Source: Massilia sp. METH4 (lineage in GTDB: Bacteria > Pseudomonadota > Gammaproteobacteria > Burkholderiales > Burkholderiaceae_D). From it: DNA of 64,000 nt. The translations under genes and the position numbers were made by a program. The DNA is taken from positions 3,348,001 through 3,412,000 of the forward strand of contig NZ_CP146614.1 in NCBI RefSeq assembly GCF_037094685.1. Direction: 5' to 3'. This document shows, piece after piece, positions 8,196 through 16,773 of the stretch (position 1 is its first letter; each line of letters opens with the position of its first letter). The notes below the pieces were generated by a model. The model had not been told where the DNA came from and searched no databases. It saw only the letters and a program-made list of their open reading frames with translations.

Positions 8196-8543
8196 ATGCC
8201 CAAACTGACCCCTGCTCAACTCACCAAAGCCGCCCGGCTGTTCCTGGGAAGCAAGCCCGCTTCCAGGGCGCGGGTAATGTCTCTCACCCAAGCCGATGCG
8301 GACGTTATGGAAACGTCCCTCGATGAGCTTCGTCTAGCTACGGCGATGGACGAGATCGAGAAGTTCGCGCGTGAGAACGGTCGCGATGCGATGGAGATAC
8401 GGTACAGCCTTGCCGCTGAGACGGCAGAAGAGTTTGACAGGATGTGGCGAGAGTACCAGTCGATCATCAAGCAGCAACTTGGGCTGTCACACGGCCAGCG
8501 TTTTCCGCCTGAGCGCATCGAGGTCGGCTCAAGCGTCAGCTGA
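8196..8543 (+). CDS. Hypothetical 115-residue protein
   Basis: An unrecognised soluble protein starting MPKLTPAQLTKAARLFL. It is mostly helical and charged, with an N-terminal segment that reads like a short helix-turn-helix and a Glu/Asp-rich middle. There is no signal peptide or membrane helix. Its codon use is less GC3-biased than that of its neighbours, and it sits between repeat-rich intergenic stretches, which may indicate acquisition by transfer. The ribosome site is weak. Confidence 0.5.
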   Translation: MPKLTPAQLTKAARLFLGSKPASRARVMSLTQADADVMETSLDELRLATAMDEIEKFARENGRDAMEIRYSLAAETAEEFDRMWREYQSIIKQQLGLSHGQRFPPERIEVGSSVS

Positions 8544-8661
8544 CGCAGTGCTGGCCAATATCGGTCCAGCCCGCCGATGGCGGATCTTTCCGCACGCATC
8601 GCGGACGCGAATCAGGAAGCCCAGCGATAGCAGGCGCGAATGAGGAGCGGGGCCGAGGGTA

Positions 8662-8734
8662 CGCAAGCAAGCCCTCCGGCGGTGGCGACATCGCGGAGCG
8701 ATGTCGTAGACGGGCGAATCGGAGAGCCCCGCGC
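8662..8734. repeat. Direct repeat copy 1 (about 73 bp)
   Basis: It runs from CGCAAGCAAGCCCTCCGG to GAGAGCCCCGCGC and contains the inverted pair GCGACATCGC/GCGATGTCG. It matches 8783-8856 with only a few differences. Confidence 0.85.
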
Positions 8735-8782
8735 CGCGTCGGTGCGAGAGCGGATGGATTCCTGGCGTTGGGAATCGAGGTG

Positions 8783-8856
8783 CGCAAGCAAGCCCTCCGG
8801 GCGGTAGCGACATCGCGGAGCGATGTCGAGAATGGGCGAATCGGAGAGCCCCGCGC
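8783..8856. repeat. Direct repeat copy 2 (about 74 bp)
   Basis: Near-identical to 8662-8734, offset by 121 bp. After it comes an extra hairpin block (GCGCTGGCAGGCGC and the CCGGCAAAGC inverted pair), then CGTCCGTGAACGGACG and GGATTCCCGCGGTC. Confidence 0.85.
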
Positions 8857-8928
8857 TGGCAGGCGCGGGTCGCTTTGCCGGCGCCGAGCATGCTCGGCGA
8901 AACCCCGGCAAAGCCCCGCGTCCGTGAA

Positions 8929-8965
8929 CGGACGCGGTTTGGATTCCCGCGGTCCGAACCACGAA
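8929..8965 (+). repeat. Inverted diverged copy of the ssrA T-arm and acceptor end
   Basis: On the plus strand CGGACGCGGTTTGGATTC, followed by CCGCGGTC, matches the tmRNA 3' segment on the minus strand (CGGACGCGGGTTCGATTC, then CCGCCGTC) at 23 of 26 positions. Both run into the same GAACAAAAAAATAGGGGGC terminator arm. It could be an old integration-site remnant or a property of the repeat family. Confidence 0.6.
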
Positions 8966-9016
8966 GAACAAAAAAATAGGGGGCCAAGCAAAGCTTAGCC
9001 CCCTATTTTTTTGTTC
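8966..9016 (-). terminator. Bidirectional terminator of ssrA
   Basis: GAACAAAAAAATAGGGGGC (8966-8984) and its exact complement (8998-9016) give 19-bp arms, with a further AAGC/GCTT pair inside the loop. Reading either strand, the GC stem is followed by ATTTTTTTG. It begins 2 bp beyond the CCA end of tmRNA. Confidence 0.9.
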
Positions 9017-9018
9017 GG

Positions 9019-9379
9019 TGGTGGAGACGGCGGGAATCGAACCCGCGTCCGCAAGCACTCCACAGACAGTTCTACATACTTAGCACTGCCATTTAATTTA
9101 ACCTGTACAACGCCGACGTGCAGGCTGTGTACAGGCGAGTTACCTTAAATTTCGGAAGCAACCAAGTAACCCGGTTGAATCCTAGCCTCTGTAAATGACT
9201 CCACAGCTTTTAACGGCCCACCCCAGAGGCGAGGTGTTGTGGAGCTAACAGCCCTTAGGCTGCCAGTGCGTACGAGTTATCGTTTGCAGTTAGTTTGTTT
9301 CTGGATGTATTTACGAGGTGACCAGCCCTCGGTATGCCCTGTTCTGCTTTGCAACCCACGTCGAAACCAGGTCGTCCCC
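9019..9379 (-). ncRNA. ssrA: Transfer-messenger RNA (tmRNA)
   Basis: A 361-nt tmRNA. The 5' end GGGGACGACCTGGTTTCGAC pairs with the 3' end GTCTCCACCA to form the acceptor stem, and the T-arm GGGTTCGATTCCCGCC is present. The internal tag frame, at 9255-9287, encodes ANDNSYALAA followed by TAA, the betaproteobacterial tag type. tmRNA with SmpB rescues stalled ribosomes and marks the nascent chain for proteolysis. The acceptor CCA is encoded. Confidence 0.98.
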
Positions 9380-9394
9380 ACAGAAGGAAAGAGG

Positions 9395-9400
9395 ATTGTA
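9395..9400 (-). promoter_or_regulatory. Likely -10 box of ssrA
   Basis: TACAAT on the minus strand lies 15 bp upstream of the mature 5' end. That leaves a short leader, as expected since the tmRNA 5' end is made by RNase P. The -35 is poor (ATGCAC at 17 bp). Confidence 0.5.
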
Positions 9401-9470
9401 CTCCAAACCGGGCCGGTGTGCATATGCATGCGGCGCAAATGCGCGGATTTAAGGGCGGTGTAAGCAACAC

Positions 9471-10442
9471 TCAGCCCTTCAGCTTGGGCAGCGGGCGGGC
9501 GTTCTCGGCCAGGCGTGCGATGACTGGGCGGCCGGCTTCGAACACGCAGTCGAACAGGTGGCGGCGCGAGCGGCCGGCGCGGTCGGTTTCGAGGTCGTAG
9601 AAGGCGTCGGCGCCCTCGAAGCCCAGGTCGACCGTTAGTTTTTCCAGGAAGTATGTGTATTGCAATCCTGCCAGGTGATCGCGGCGGTTGCCGCGCTCGA
9701 TCTCCGTGCGCAGCTTCGAAGTGTCATCCTCGAAATAGCCGATCAGCGCGCCTTCGAGCATGTCCACGTGCGTGCGGTGCGATGCTTCCTCGGAAAGGTC
9801 GGTGGCGGCCGTATCCACCTTGACATCGAAGCGCTGGACCAGCAGGAACATGTCGCTGTCCAGCATCTTCGCGTTGCGCGCCCGGTTGACGGGGCCATGC
9901 TGGCCCTTGGCGAGCTTGCCGGCCGGATCGAACGTCTGGCCCACGTACAGCACGGTGCTGGGGAAGGCAAGGCCGGTATTGAAGCGCTCGATCAGGTCGT
10001 GGATGGTGTACGTCTCGACGAGCGCGCCCCAATTAAGCAGCAGGAACTTGTCCTGCACCTGCACGAGCGGCTTCTTGTAGGTGGCTTCGAACGGCGTCAC
10101 GAGGTCGATCGTGATCGTGCTCTTGCGCTCTTCCTCGCCGATCAGCACGGGAATGGTCAGCTTCAGCGAGAAAAAGCCCCAGCTGACGCTGCGTTGCAGG
10201 TCGAAGCGCACGCGCGGGCGCGCCACCAGGAAGTACAGCAGGCGCTTTTCCATCGTGGCATCGATGGCGAACTGCATGCGGCGCAGGTAGCGGCCGACCG
10301 GGTCGCGAAAGTCCGGGAGCTGGCCGCCGTCGACGAGCAGGTCGTACCAATAGAATTTTGTTTCTGCTACCGATGCCGTCCACACCTGAGGCGCGCTGCT
10401 GCGCGGGATCAGGGGCTGCTCGGTTGCGTCTTCGCCAGGCAT
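9471..10442 (-). CDS. Hypothetical 323-residue protein
   Basis: Not recognised. It is a soluble protein with no signal peptide or membrane helix. The N-terminal half is beta-rich (KFYWYDLLVDGG, RPRVRFDLQ, KLTIPVLIGEEE). The central segment LYVGQTF...GPVNRARNAK loosely recalls the YVGqT and Arg/Asn elements of GIY-YIG-type nuclease folds, but a second catalytic motif is not obvious. GGGGAGG precedes the ATG at 10442. It lies directly upstream of the ssrA promoter and is codirectional with ssrA. Confidence 0.75.
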   Translation of the reverse strand: MPGEDATEQPLIPRSSAPQVWTASVAETKFYWYDLLVDGGQLPDFRDPVGRYLRRMQFAIDATMEKRLLYFLVARPRVRFDLQRSVSWGFFSLKLTIPVLIGEEERKSTITIDLVTPFEATYKKPLVQVQDKFLLLNWGALVETYTIHDLIERFNTGLAFPSTVLYVGQTFDPAGKLAKGQHGPVNRARNAKMLDSDMFLLVQRFDVKVDTAATDLSEEASHRTHVDMLEGALIGYFEDDTSKLRTEIERGNRRDHLAGLQYTYFLEKLTVDLGFEGADAFYDLETDRAGRSRRHLFDCVFEAGRPVIARLAENARPLPKLKG

Positions 10443-10545
10443 TGCTGCCTCCCCGGGGAAAGTTGCTTGGGTTTTATCGTGTATTGCCGCTTATCATACG
10501 CTGAGTTGTTGAGATGCGGCAATGCGATAATGGGCGCAGTGTGGT

Positions 10546-11235
10546 TCAGGCAGCCAATGTGACGCCGCGCGTCGACGCCAGCACCAGCGCTAGCAGCGCT
10601 TCCGGCGTGTCCACCAGATGGTCGGCACCCCAGGTCGTTGGTTCGGACTCGCCGCAATATCCCCACTGGCAGGCGACGGTGGTCATGCCGGCGGCGCGGC
10701 CGCCCTGGATGTCGCGCAGGTCGTCGCCCACGTACCAGCACTGCTCGGGAGGCACGCCGAGGCGGCGCGCCGCTTCGAGCAGCGGGGCAGGGTGTGGTTT
10801 CGGGTGCGGCGTCGTGTCGCCGGAGATCACGCATCCCGCATGGTCGAGTCCGATCAGCGGCATCAGCGGATCGGTGAAGCGGGCCGATTTATTGGTGACG
10901 ATCCCCCATGCCAGGCCGGCGTCTTCCAGGCCCTCCAGCAATGCGTCGATGCCCGCAAACAGCGAGCTGTGCACATCCATCGCATTCTCGTAATAGCTGA
11001 AGAAGCCGTCGCGCAATTCCACGAACCCTTCGTCTTCCGGCTTCAGGCCGAACGCGGCGCCGATCATGCCGCGCGCCCCGGCGGAGGCCGTCGGACGCAG
11101 GATCTCGTACGGCGTCGGCGCCAGGCCGCGGTCGGCGCGCAGCCGGTTGACCGCGGCGGCCAGGTCGGGCGCGGTGTCGGCAAGCGTGCCGTCGAGGTCG
11201 AAAAGAATGGCGCGCGGCGCGGTCGGGAAGGTCAT
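10546..11235 (-). CDS. gph: Phosphoglycolate phosphatase (HAD superfamily)
   Basis: A 229-residue HAD hydrolase with the motif I nucleophile FDLDGTLADT at residues 11-20, motif II TNKS, the Lys of motif III in KPHPAPLL and the acidic motif IV GDDLRDI. It has the usual Gph length and helical cap. It lies 53 bp downstream of ubiG, the usual ubiG-gph pair of Burkholderiales. Gph removes 2-phosphoglycolate formed during DNA repair. I place the start at 11235, just before the catalytic strand. An ATG pair overlapping the ubiG stop (11289-11292) is in frame and would add about 18-19 residues. Confidence 0.88.
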   Translation of the reverse strand: MTFPTAPRAILFDLDGTLADTAPDLAAAVNRLRADRGLAPTPYEILRPTASAGARGMIGAAFGLKPEDEGFVELRDGFFSYYENAMDVHSSLFAGIDALLEGLEDAGLAWGIVTNKSARFTDPLMPLIGLDHAGCVISGDTTPHPKPHPAPLLEAARRLGVPPEQCWYVGDDLRDIQGGRAAGMTTVACQWGYCGESEPTTWGADHLVDTPEALLALVLASTRGVTLAA

Positions 11236-11288
11236 GGTCGGGTGCTGTAGGAAAAGGGAGGCCGAGGGCGGCCGGGGCCGCCCATGCA

Positions 11289-11990
11289 TCATTCCGGGCG
11301 GGTGCACGACATCATGTAGTTCACACTGGTGTCGTTGTTCAGGGAGTAAAGGCGGGTCAGCGGGTTGTAGCCCAGGCCCTTCAGGCCATCCACCTGCAGC
11401 CCGGCGCTGCGCACGTATTGCGACAGCTCGGCCGGCGTGATGAATTTCTCGTAGTCGTGCGTGCCGCGCGGCAGCATGCGCAACACGTACTCCGCGCCGA
11501 TCACCGCGAACAGGTAGGACTTCGGATTGCGGTTCAGCGTGGAAAAGAACACATGGCCGCCGGGCTTGACCAGCGTGGCCGCGGCGCGCACGATCGCGGC
11601 CGGGTCCGGCACGTGCTCGAGCATTTCCATGCAGGTCACCACATCGTACTGGCCGGGCTCGGCTGCCGCCATTTCCTCGGCGGCGATCAGCTTGTAGCGC
11701 ACCGGCACGCCCGATTCCAGGCTGTGCAGGTCCGCCACCTTCAGGGCCCGCTTAGACAGGTCGATGCCGGTCACCGTGGCACCCTTCTTCGCCATCGATT
11801 CGGACAGGATGCCGCCGCCGCAGCCGATGTCGATCACGTTCTTGCCCGCCAGCGGGGCGCGCGCGTTGATCCATTCCAGGCGCAGCGGATTGATATCGTG
11901 CAGGGGACGGAATTCAGACGTCGGATCCCACCAGCGGTGGGCCAGTTCGCTGAACTTTTGTATTTCAAGAGGGTCGGCGTTTGCGTTCAT
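11289..11990 (-). CDS. ubiG: Ubiquinone biosynthesis O-methyltransferase
   Basis: A 233-residue class I SAM methyltransferase with the UbiG hallmarks: the N-terminal [20 protein letters not shown] and INPLRLEWI, the SAM-binding [13 protein letters not shown], and [11 protein letters not shown]. UbiG methylates the hydroxyl groups at two steps of ubiquinone synthesis. The start at 11990 matches the usual N-terminus; the in-frame ATGs at 11999 and 12002 cannot be excluded. It is followed by gph. Confidence 0.95.
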   Translation of the reverse strand: MNANADPLEIQKFSELAHRWWDPTSEFRPLHDINPLRLEWINARAPLAGKNVIDIGCGGGILSESMAKKGATVTGIDLSKRALKVADLHSLESGVPVRYKLIAAEEMAAAEPGQYDVVTCMEMLEHVPDPAAIVRAAATLVKPGGHVFFSTLNRNPKSYLFAVIGAEYVLRMLPRGTHDYEKFITPAELSQYVRSAGLQVDGLKGLGYNPLTRLYSLNNDTSVNYMMSCTRPE

Positions 11991-12055
11991 GACCGGCATC
12001 ATAACGGGTATTCGCCCAGCGCCAAAGCACAGGTGAAAAATGTGCCTGCGGAAAT

Positions 12056-12098
12056 GTTGCCAAAACTCGGGGACAGTCCCCGTCGTTGTTTTGCAACC
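12056..12098. repeat. 43-bp direct repeat copy 1 with CGGGGACAGTCCCCG palindrome
   Basis: The unit begins GTTGC and ends GCAACC around a perfect 15-bp palindrome (12068-12082). It matches the copy at 12167-12209 over its full 43 bp without gaps. It lies just upstream of ubiG. Confidence 0.8.
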
Positions 12099-12166
12099 AG
12101 CGAGCTCGGCGGCCGTGAAGCCGCGGAAACGTACCGCGTAGAGTGAAAACGCCGGGACCCAAGAGT

Positions 12167-12209
12167 GTTGCAAAAAATCGGGGACTGTCCCCGACGTTGT
12201 AAAGCGACC
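12167..12209. repeat. 43-bp direct repeat copy 2 with TCGGGGACTGTCCCCGA palindrome
   Basis: Second copy of the 43-bp unit, 111 bp from the first, with a perfect 17-bp palindrome at 12178-12194. It ends 2 bp before the ompA terminator. Confidence 0.8.
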
Positions 12210-12210
12210 A

Positions 12211-12240
12211 AAAAAAATCCCGCCGAAGCGGGATTTTTTT
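12211..12240 (-). terminator. Bidirectional terminator downstream of ompA
   Basis: AAAAAAATCCCGC and GCGGGATTTTTTT (with loop CGAA) form a perfect hairpin with A and T tracts on both sides. It ends 16 bp beyond the ompA stop. Confidence 0.9.
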
Positions 12241-12255
12241 GACCGGGGACCGGAA

Positions 12256-12966
12256 TTACTTGCGGGTGCCCACGACTTCGATTTCCACGCGGCGGTTCTT
12301 CGCGCGGCCTTCGGCGGTCTTGTTGTCGGCGACCGGCTGCTTCTCGCCCTTGCCTTCGGTGTACACGCGGTTGCCTTCGATGCCCTTCGACAGCAGGTAG
12401 GCCTTCACGGATTCGGCGCGGCGCACGGCCAGCTTCTCGTTGTAGGCGTCGGTGCCGACGGAGTCGGTGTGGCCAACGGCAATCACGACTTCGGTGTTGA
12501 TGGTGCCCAGCTTGTCGGACAGTTCATCCAGCGCCTGCTTGCCTTCCGGCTTCAGCACGGCCTTGTCGAAGTCGAAGAAGGCGTCGGCGTTGTAGCTGAC
12601 TTTCTCGGACGTTGGTACCGGTGCCGGTGCCGGAGCAGGTGCCGGGGCGGGTGCCGGTGCCGGAGCGGCCGGCGGCGGCGGTGCCACGCACTTGCCGTTT
12701 TCCAGGCGCTCGGGTTCCACGCAGATCGGCAGGTCGCAGCCCGGCACGGCGTCGGCCGGGGTCCAGTAGCCGGTGCGCCAGCACAGGCCGAACGGGTTAC
12801 GGGCGATCACGCCGCGGGCGTCCTGCACGTAGGCGCTCTTCGGCGTTGCGGCCTTGACGTCCTGGGTCACGGGCGCGAACGGCGGCGCGGTCGGCTTGTC
12901 CTGCGCGGCCACGGAGCCTGCGAGAACGGCCGACACGGCGAAGATGCTGGAGATCAGTTTTTTCAT
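12256..12966 (-). CDS. ompA: OmpA-family outer-membrane protein (peptidoglycan-binding)
   Basis: A 236-residue exported protein. Signal peptide residues 1-21 (cleavage after SVAAQ) are followed by a short Cys-containing segment ([28 protein letters not shown]), a Pro/Ala linker of repeated APAP units at about residues 95-117, and a C-terminal OmpA peptidoglycan-binding domain ([45 protein letters not shown]). There is no eight-stranded barrel, which is the normal short form of Burkholderiales. It anchors the envelope to peptidoglycan. AAAGGAAAC precedes the ATG. Confidence 0.93.
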   Translation of the reverse strand: MKKLISSIFAVSAVLAGSVAAQDKPTAPPFAPVTQDVKAATPKSAYVQDARGVIARNPFGLCWRTGYWTPADAVPGCDLPICVEPERLENGKCVAPPPPAAPAPAPAPAPAPAPAPVPTSEKVSYNADAFFDFDKAVLKPEGKQALDELSDKLGTINTEVVIAVGHTDSVGTDAYNEKLAVRRAESVKAYLLSKGIEGNRVYTEGKGEKQPVADNKTAEGRAKNRRVEIEVVGTRK

Positions 12967-13453
12967 GTTTTTGTTTCCTTTCGGTTGGTATCGGCAGCCT
13001 GCGCCGCGCGACGATGTTGCCAAAATGCGAGCGGCGCGAATACTAACATGCACCCTCCAGCTCTACGAAATAGCTTCATGAAGAAGCAAGAGGGGAGGCC
13101 AACGAACAACGCTGACTGCCGATTTGCGATTCAGCCAAGTTTGTATTTCCGTCATTTTGCCATACCCGCCCGTATCGCACGAATCCCGCCCTTATCGAGT
13201 CGGCTGTGGACGGCTGCCGCATTCGACCAAAATGTTGTGTTGTTGCAACGTCATCACGGCGAGCGGCGATGATATGGCATGAATGTGTCCGTACGATTAC
13301 ATGCGGATTCTGCACAAAGCCGGGCAAGCGTGGCGCCCTGTGGCCCAGGGGAAAGAGCCCGATCGGCCGGGGGTGATGCCCACATGGTAAAATCGTGCGA
13401 TTGCCTGCCCGCCAAAGGGGCCGGCGCCAACGTCAGAGAAGATCGACCCGCCA
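12967..13453. other. Divergent intergenic region between ompA and gyrA
   Basis: 487 bp with no supported gene. It carries the ompA leader on one side and an extended -10 element for gyrA on the other. A stretch at 13130-13260 is comparatively AT-rich. GTTGCCAAAATGCG near 13016 echoes the start of the 43-bp repeats near ubiG, but the rest does not match. Confidence 0.6.
13385..13393 (+). promoter_or_regulatory. Candidate extended -10 promoter of gyrA
   Basis: TGGTAAAAT is a TG-N-TAAAAT extended -10 element, giving a leader of about 54 nt. No good -35 is visible, which an extended -10 can tolerate. Confidence 0.4.
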
Positions 13454-16123
13454 ATGGATCAATTCGCAAAAGAAACAATCCCCATTTCACTCGAAGAAGA
13501 GATGCGCAAGAGCTACCTCGATTACGCCATGAGCGTGATCGTGGGCCGTGCCTTGCCGGATGCGCGCGATGGCCTGAAGCCGGTACACCGCCGCGTGCTG
13601 TACTCCATGCACGAGAGTAACTACCACTACAACCGGCCATACGTGAAGTGCGCCCGCGTGGTGGGCGACACGATGGGTAAGTACCACCCGCACGGCGACG
13701 CGTCGATCTACGACACGCTGGTGCGCATGGCACAGGACTTCTCGCTGCGCTACACGCTGGTCGACGGCCAGGGCAACTTCGGCTCGATCGACGGCGACGC
13801 CGCCGCGGCCATGCGTTACACCGAGTGCCGCCTGGACAAGATCGCCGGCGAACTGCTGGCCGACATCGACAAGGAAACCGTCGACTTCCAGCCGAACTAC
13901 GACGGCAAGGAAAAAGAGCCGACGGTGCTGCCGACCCGCGTGCCGAACCTGCTCATCAACGGTTCCTCGGGCATCGCGGTCGGCATGGCCACCAACATCC
14001 CGCCGCACAATCTGCGCGAAGTCATCAACGGCGCGCTGCACGTGCTGGCTAACCCGGATTGCTCGGTCGACGAACTGATCGAACTGATCCCCGCGCCCGA
14101 CTTCCCGACCGGCGGCACGATCTATGGCGTGTCCGGCGTGCGCGATGGCTACCGCACGGGCCGCGGCCGCGTGGTCATGCGTGCCAAGACGCACTTCGAG
14201 GAATACGGCAAGGATGGCGGCCGCATGGCCATCATCGTCGACGAGCTGCCCTACCAGGTCAACAAGAAGTCGCTGCTCGAGCGCATCGCCGAGAACGTGC
14301 GCGACAAGAAGCTCGAAGGCATTTCCGACATCCGCGACGAATCCGACAAGTCGGGCATGCGCGTGGTGATCGAGCTGAAACGCGGTGAAGTGCCGGAAGT
14401 AGTGCTGAACAACCTGTACAAGCAGACACAGTTGCAGGACACCTTCGGCATGAACATGGTGGCGCTGGTGGACAACCAGCCCAAGCTGATGAACCTGAAG
14501 GACCTGTTGTCGGTCTTCCTGTCGCACCGCCGTGAAGTGGTCACGCGCCGCACCGTGTTCGAGCTGCGCAAGGCGCGCGAGCGCGGCCACGTGCTGGAAG
14601 GCCTGGCCGTGGCGCTGGCCAACATCGACGACTTCATCGCCATCATCAAGGCCGCACCGACGCCGCCGCTGGCGAAGACGGAGCTGATGGCGCGCGCCTG
14701 GGATTCTTCCCTGGTGCGTGAAATGCTGGCCCGTACCGGCGAGGGCGGCGAGGTGGACATCAACGCGTTCCGCCCCGAGCACCTGCCGAAGCACTACGGC
14801 ATGCAGCCGGGCGGCCTGTACAAGCTCTCCGACGACCAGGCGCAGGAAATCCTGCAGATGCGCCTGCAACGCCTGACCGGCCTGGAACAGGACAAGATCG
14901 TCAACGAGTACAAGGACGTGATGGCGCAGATCGCCGACCTGCTCGACATCCTGGCCAAGCCGGCCCGCGTGACGGCGATCATCGGCGACGAGCTGAACGC
15001 GGCCGTGAACGAATACAGCGTCAAGGACGAACGCCGCTCGACGATCGAGCACAACGCCACCGACCTGGAAACGGAAGACCTGATCACGCCGCAGGACATG
15101 GTGGTGACCCTGTCGCACATGGGCTACATGAAGGCCCAGCCGATTTCCGAATACCGCGCGCAGAAGCGCGGCGGCCGCGGCAAGCAGGCCATGGCGACGA
15201 AGGACGAGGACTGGATCGACCAGCTCTTCATCGGCAACACGCACGACTACATCCTGTGCTTCTCCAACCGCGGCCGCATGTACTGGCTGAAGGTGTGGGA
15301 AGTGCCGCAAGGCTCGCGCAACTCGCGCGGCAAGCCGATCGTGAACATGTTCCCGCTGCAGGACAATGAAAAGATCACCGTGGTGCTGCCGCTCTCCGGC
15401 GAGAACCGCACGTTCCCGGAAGATCACTATGTGTTCATGGCCACCAGCCTCGGTACCGTGAAGAAGACGCCGCTGAAGGACTTCAGCAATCCGCGCAAGG
15501 CCGGCATCATCGCCGTGGACCTGGACGAGGGCGACTTCCTGATCGGCGCCGCGCTCACCGACGGCAAGCACGACGTGATGCTGTTCTCCGACGCCGGCAA
15601 GGCCGTGCGCTTCGACGAGAACGACGTGCGCCCGATGGGCCGCACGGCGCGCGGCGTGCGCGGCATGAACCTGGACGAAGGCCAGAACGTGATCGCGCTG
15701 CTGGTGGCCGAGACGGAAACGCAGTCCGTCCTGACGGCCACCGAGAACGGCTACGGCAAGCGTACCCCGATCACCGAGTACACCCGCCACGGCCGCGGCA
15801 CGAAGGGCATGATCGCGATCCAGACGAGCGAGCGTAACGGCAAGGTCGTTGCCGCCACCCTGGTCGATCCGAGCGACGAGATCATGCTGATCACGACGGG
15901 CGGTGTGCTGATCCGCACGCGCGTTTCCGAAATCCGCGAGATGGGCCGTGCCACCCAGGGTGTCACACTGATCGCCGTGGAGGATGGCACGCACCTGTCC
16001 GGCCTGCAGCGCATCGTCGAGGCGGACGCGGACGAGGTGGATGCCGAATCCCAGGCCGACGCCCAGGCCGTGGCGGAGGCGCCCGCGGCCGATCCGGCCG
16101 AGGGCGATCCCCTGGCCGAGTAA
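13454..16123 (+). CDS. gyrA: DNA gyrase subunit A
   Basis: An 889-residue GyrA. The catalytic Tyr is Y122 (AAMRYTE). The quinolone-determining loop reads [13 protein letters not shown], so position 83 is Ala and 84 is Ser while D87 is kept. The C-terminal beta-pinwheel carries the GyrA box [12 protein letters not shown], followed by an acidic Asp/Glu/Ala tail. With GyrB it introduces negative supercoils. It is followed by a strong terminator, so it is not in the same transcript unit as serC unless there is read-through. Confidence 0.98.
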   Translation: MDQFAKETIPISLEEEMRKSYLDYAMSVIVGRALPDARDGLKPVHRRVLYSMHESNYHYNRPYVKCARVVGDTMGKYHPHGDASIYDTLVRMAQDFSLRYTLVDGQGNFGSIDGDAAAAMRYTECRLDKIAGELLADIDKETVDFQPNYDGKEKEPTVLPTRVPNLLINGSSGIAVGMATNIPPHNLREVINGALHVLANPDCSVDELIELIPAPDFPTGGTIYGVSGVRDGYRTGRGRVVMRAKTHFEEYGKDGGRMAIIVDELPYQVNKKSLLERIAENVRDKKLEGISDIRDESDKSGMRVVIELKRGEVPEVVLNNLYKQTQLQDTFGMNMVALVDNQPKLMNLKDLLSVFLSHRREVVTRRTVFELRKARERGHVLEGLAVALANIDDFIAIIKAAPTPPLAKTELMARAWDSSLVREMLARTGEGGEVDINAFRPEHLPKHYGMQPGGLYKLSDDQAQEILQMRLQRLTGLEQDKIVNEYKDVMAQIADLLDILAKPARVTAIIGDELNAAVNEYSVKDERRSTIEHNATDLETEDLITPQDMVVTLSHMGYMKAQPISEYRAQKRGGRGKQAMATKDEDWIDQLFIGNTHDYILCFSNRGRMYWLKVWEVPQGSRNSRGKPIVNMFPLQDNEKITVVLPLSGENRTFPEDHYVFMATSLGTVKKTPLKDFSNPRKAGIIAVDLDEGDFLIGAALTDGKHDVMLFSDAGKAVRFDENDVRPMGRTARGVRGMNLDEGQNVIALLVAETETQSVLTATENGYGKRTPITEYTRHGRGTKGMIAIQTSERNGKVVAATLVDPSDEIMLITTGGVLIRTRVSEIREMGRATQGVTLIAVEDGTHLSGLQRIVEADADEVDAESQADAQAVAEAPAADPAEGDPLAE

Positions 16124-16130
16124 CACAGCC

Positions 16131-16173
16131 CCGCGGGCCCGTCCGGATAGCTGGACCGGGCCCGCGGTTTTTT
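16131..16173 (+). terminator. Rho-independent terminator of gyrA
   Basis: CCGCGGGCCCGTCC pairs with GGACCGGGCCCGCGG with one bulged base, and six T follow. It starts 7 bp after the gyrA stop. Confidence 0.92.
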
Positions 16174-16199
16174 CATCCCACCGAAACGGATGCCCGACC

Positions 16200-16763
16200 A
16201 TGAAGAAAATCGCTGCAACCCTGCTCGTGTCGCTGGCCTGCGCCAGCGCCTTCGGCCAGGCGGCACCTGCGCAGCTGTCGACCCAGCCGCCCGATGCGAA
16301 AGCCACCGCCGCCGCCCGCGAGCTGCTCGATGCGATGAACTACCGCGCCACCACCACGGCCGCGATGAAGCAGATGACGGCCAATATGCCGGCCATGATG
16401 CGCGGCGGCGCCGAGCAATCGATCCGCAACAATGCCCAGCTGTCGGACAAGGAAAAGGCCGAGAAGCTGGCCCAGGTCGACAAGATGGTGCCGCAGGCCG
16501 TGGCCGCCATCACCAAGGTGCTGGAAGACCCGAAGCTGACCGACGAGATGATGGCCGAGGTGGTGCCGCTGTATGCGCGCCATTTCACGGCCGACGAGAT
16601 GAAGCAGCTGGCCGCGTTCTACCGCACGCCGGTCGGCAGGAAATCGCTGCAGGCGATGCCCAAGCTGATGGGCGAAGCCATGCAGGTGGGCCAGCGCGTG
16701 ATCGCGCCGCGCATCAACAAGGTGATGCAGGAGTTGAATGCCCAGCAGCAGGCAAAGAAATAA
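16200..16763 (+). CDS. DUF2059-domain exported protein
   Basis: A 187-residue exported protein with signal peptide residues 1-19 (cleavage after SAFGQ). The C-terminal DUF2059 domain is evident in [36 protein letters not shown], with its aromatic and Gly pattern. The middle is Met-rich ([14 protein letters not shown]). DUF2059 proteins are common between gyrA and serC in Burkholderiales, but their function is unknown. It should be periplasmic. The stop is 10 bp from the serC start, so they are likely co-transcribed. Confidence 0.9.
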   Translation: MKKIAATLLVSLACASAFGQAAPAQLSTQPPDAKATAAARELLDAMNYRATTTAAMKQMTANMPAMMRGGAEQSIRNNAQLSDKEKAEKLAQVDKMVPQAVAAITKVLEDPKLTDEMMAEVVPLYARHFTADEMKQLAAFYRTPVGRKSLQAMPKLMGEAMQVGQRVIAPRINKVMQELNAQQQAKK

Positions 16764-16773
16764 GGAAGCGCGC

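Larger units (their letters stand above)
8544..9018. other. Repeat-filled gene-free interval downstream of ssrA
   Basis: This 475-bp interval is made of hairpins and repeats. It holds two 73-74 bp direct copies (8662-8734 and 8783-8856), a TTTGCCGG/CCGGCAAA hairpin around GCCGAGCATGCTCGGC near 8885-8900, an inverted, diverged copy of the ssrA 3' end (8929-8965) and the ssrA terminator. Open frames on both strands are by-products of the repeats. Confidence 0.7.

Noticed and set aside
8529..9058. Several overlapping minus-strand frames of about 150 codons
   Set aside because: They read through the intergenic repeats and the end of tmRNA; their products repeat the same Arg/Ser/Pro segments because the DNA repeats.
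9255..9470. A 71-codon frame ending ANDNSYALAA
   Set aside because: Only the last ten codons are translated, as the tmRNA tag; it is not an independent gene.
13487..16306. A 939-codon open frame opposite gyrA
   Set aside because: Consequence of GC-rich third positions in gyrA; the product is His/Val/Asp-rich low complexity and no family is visible.
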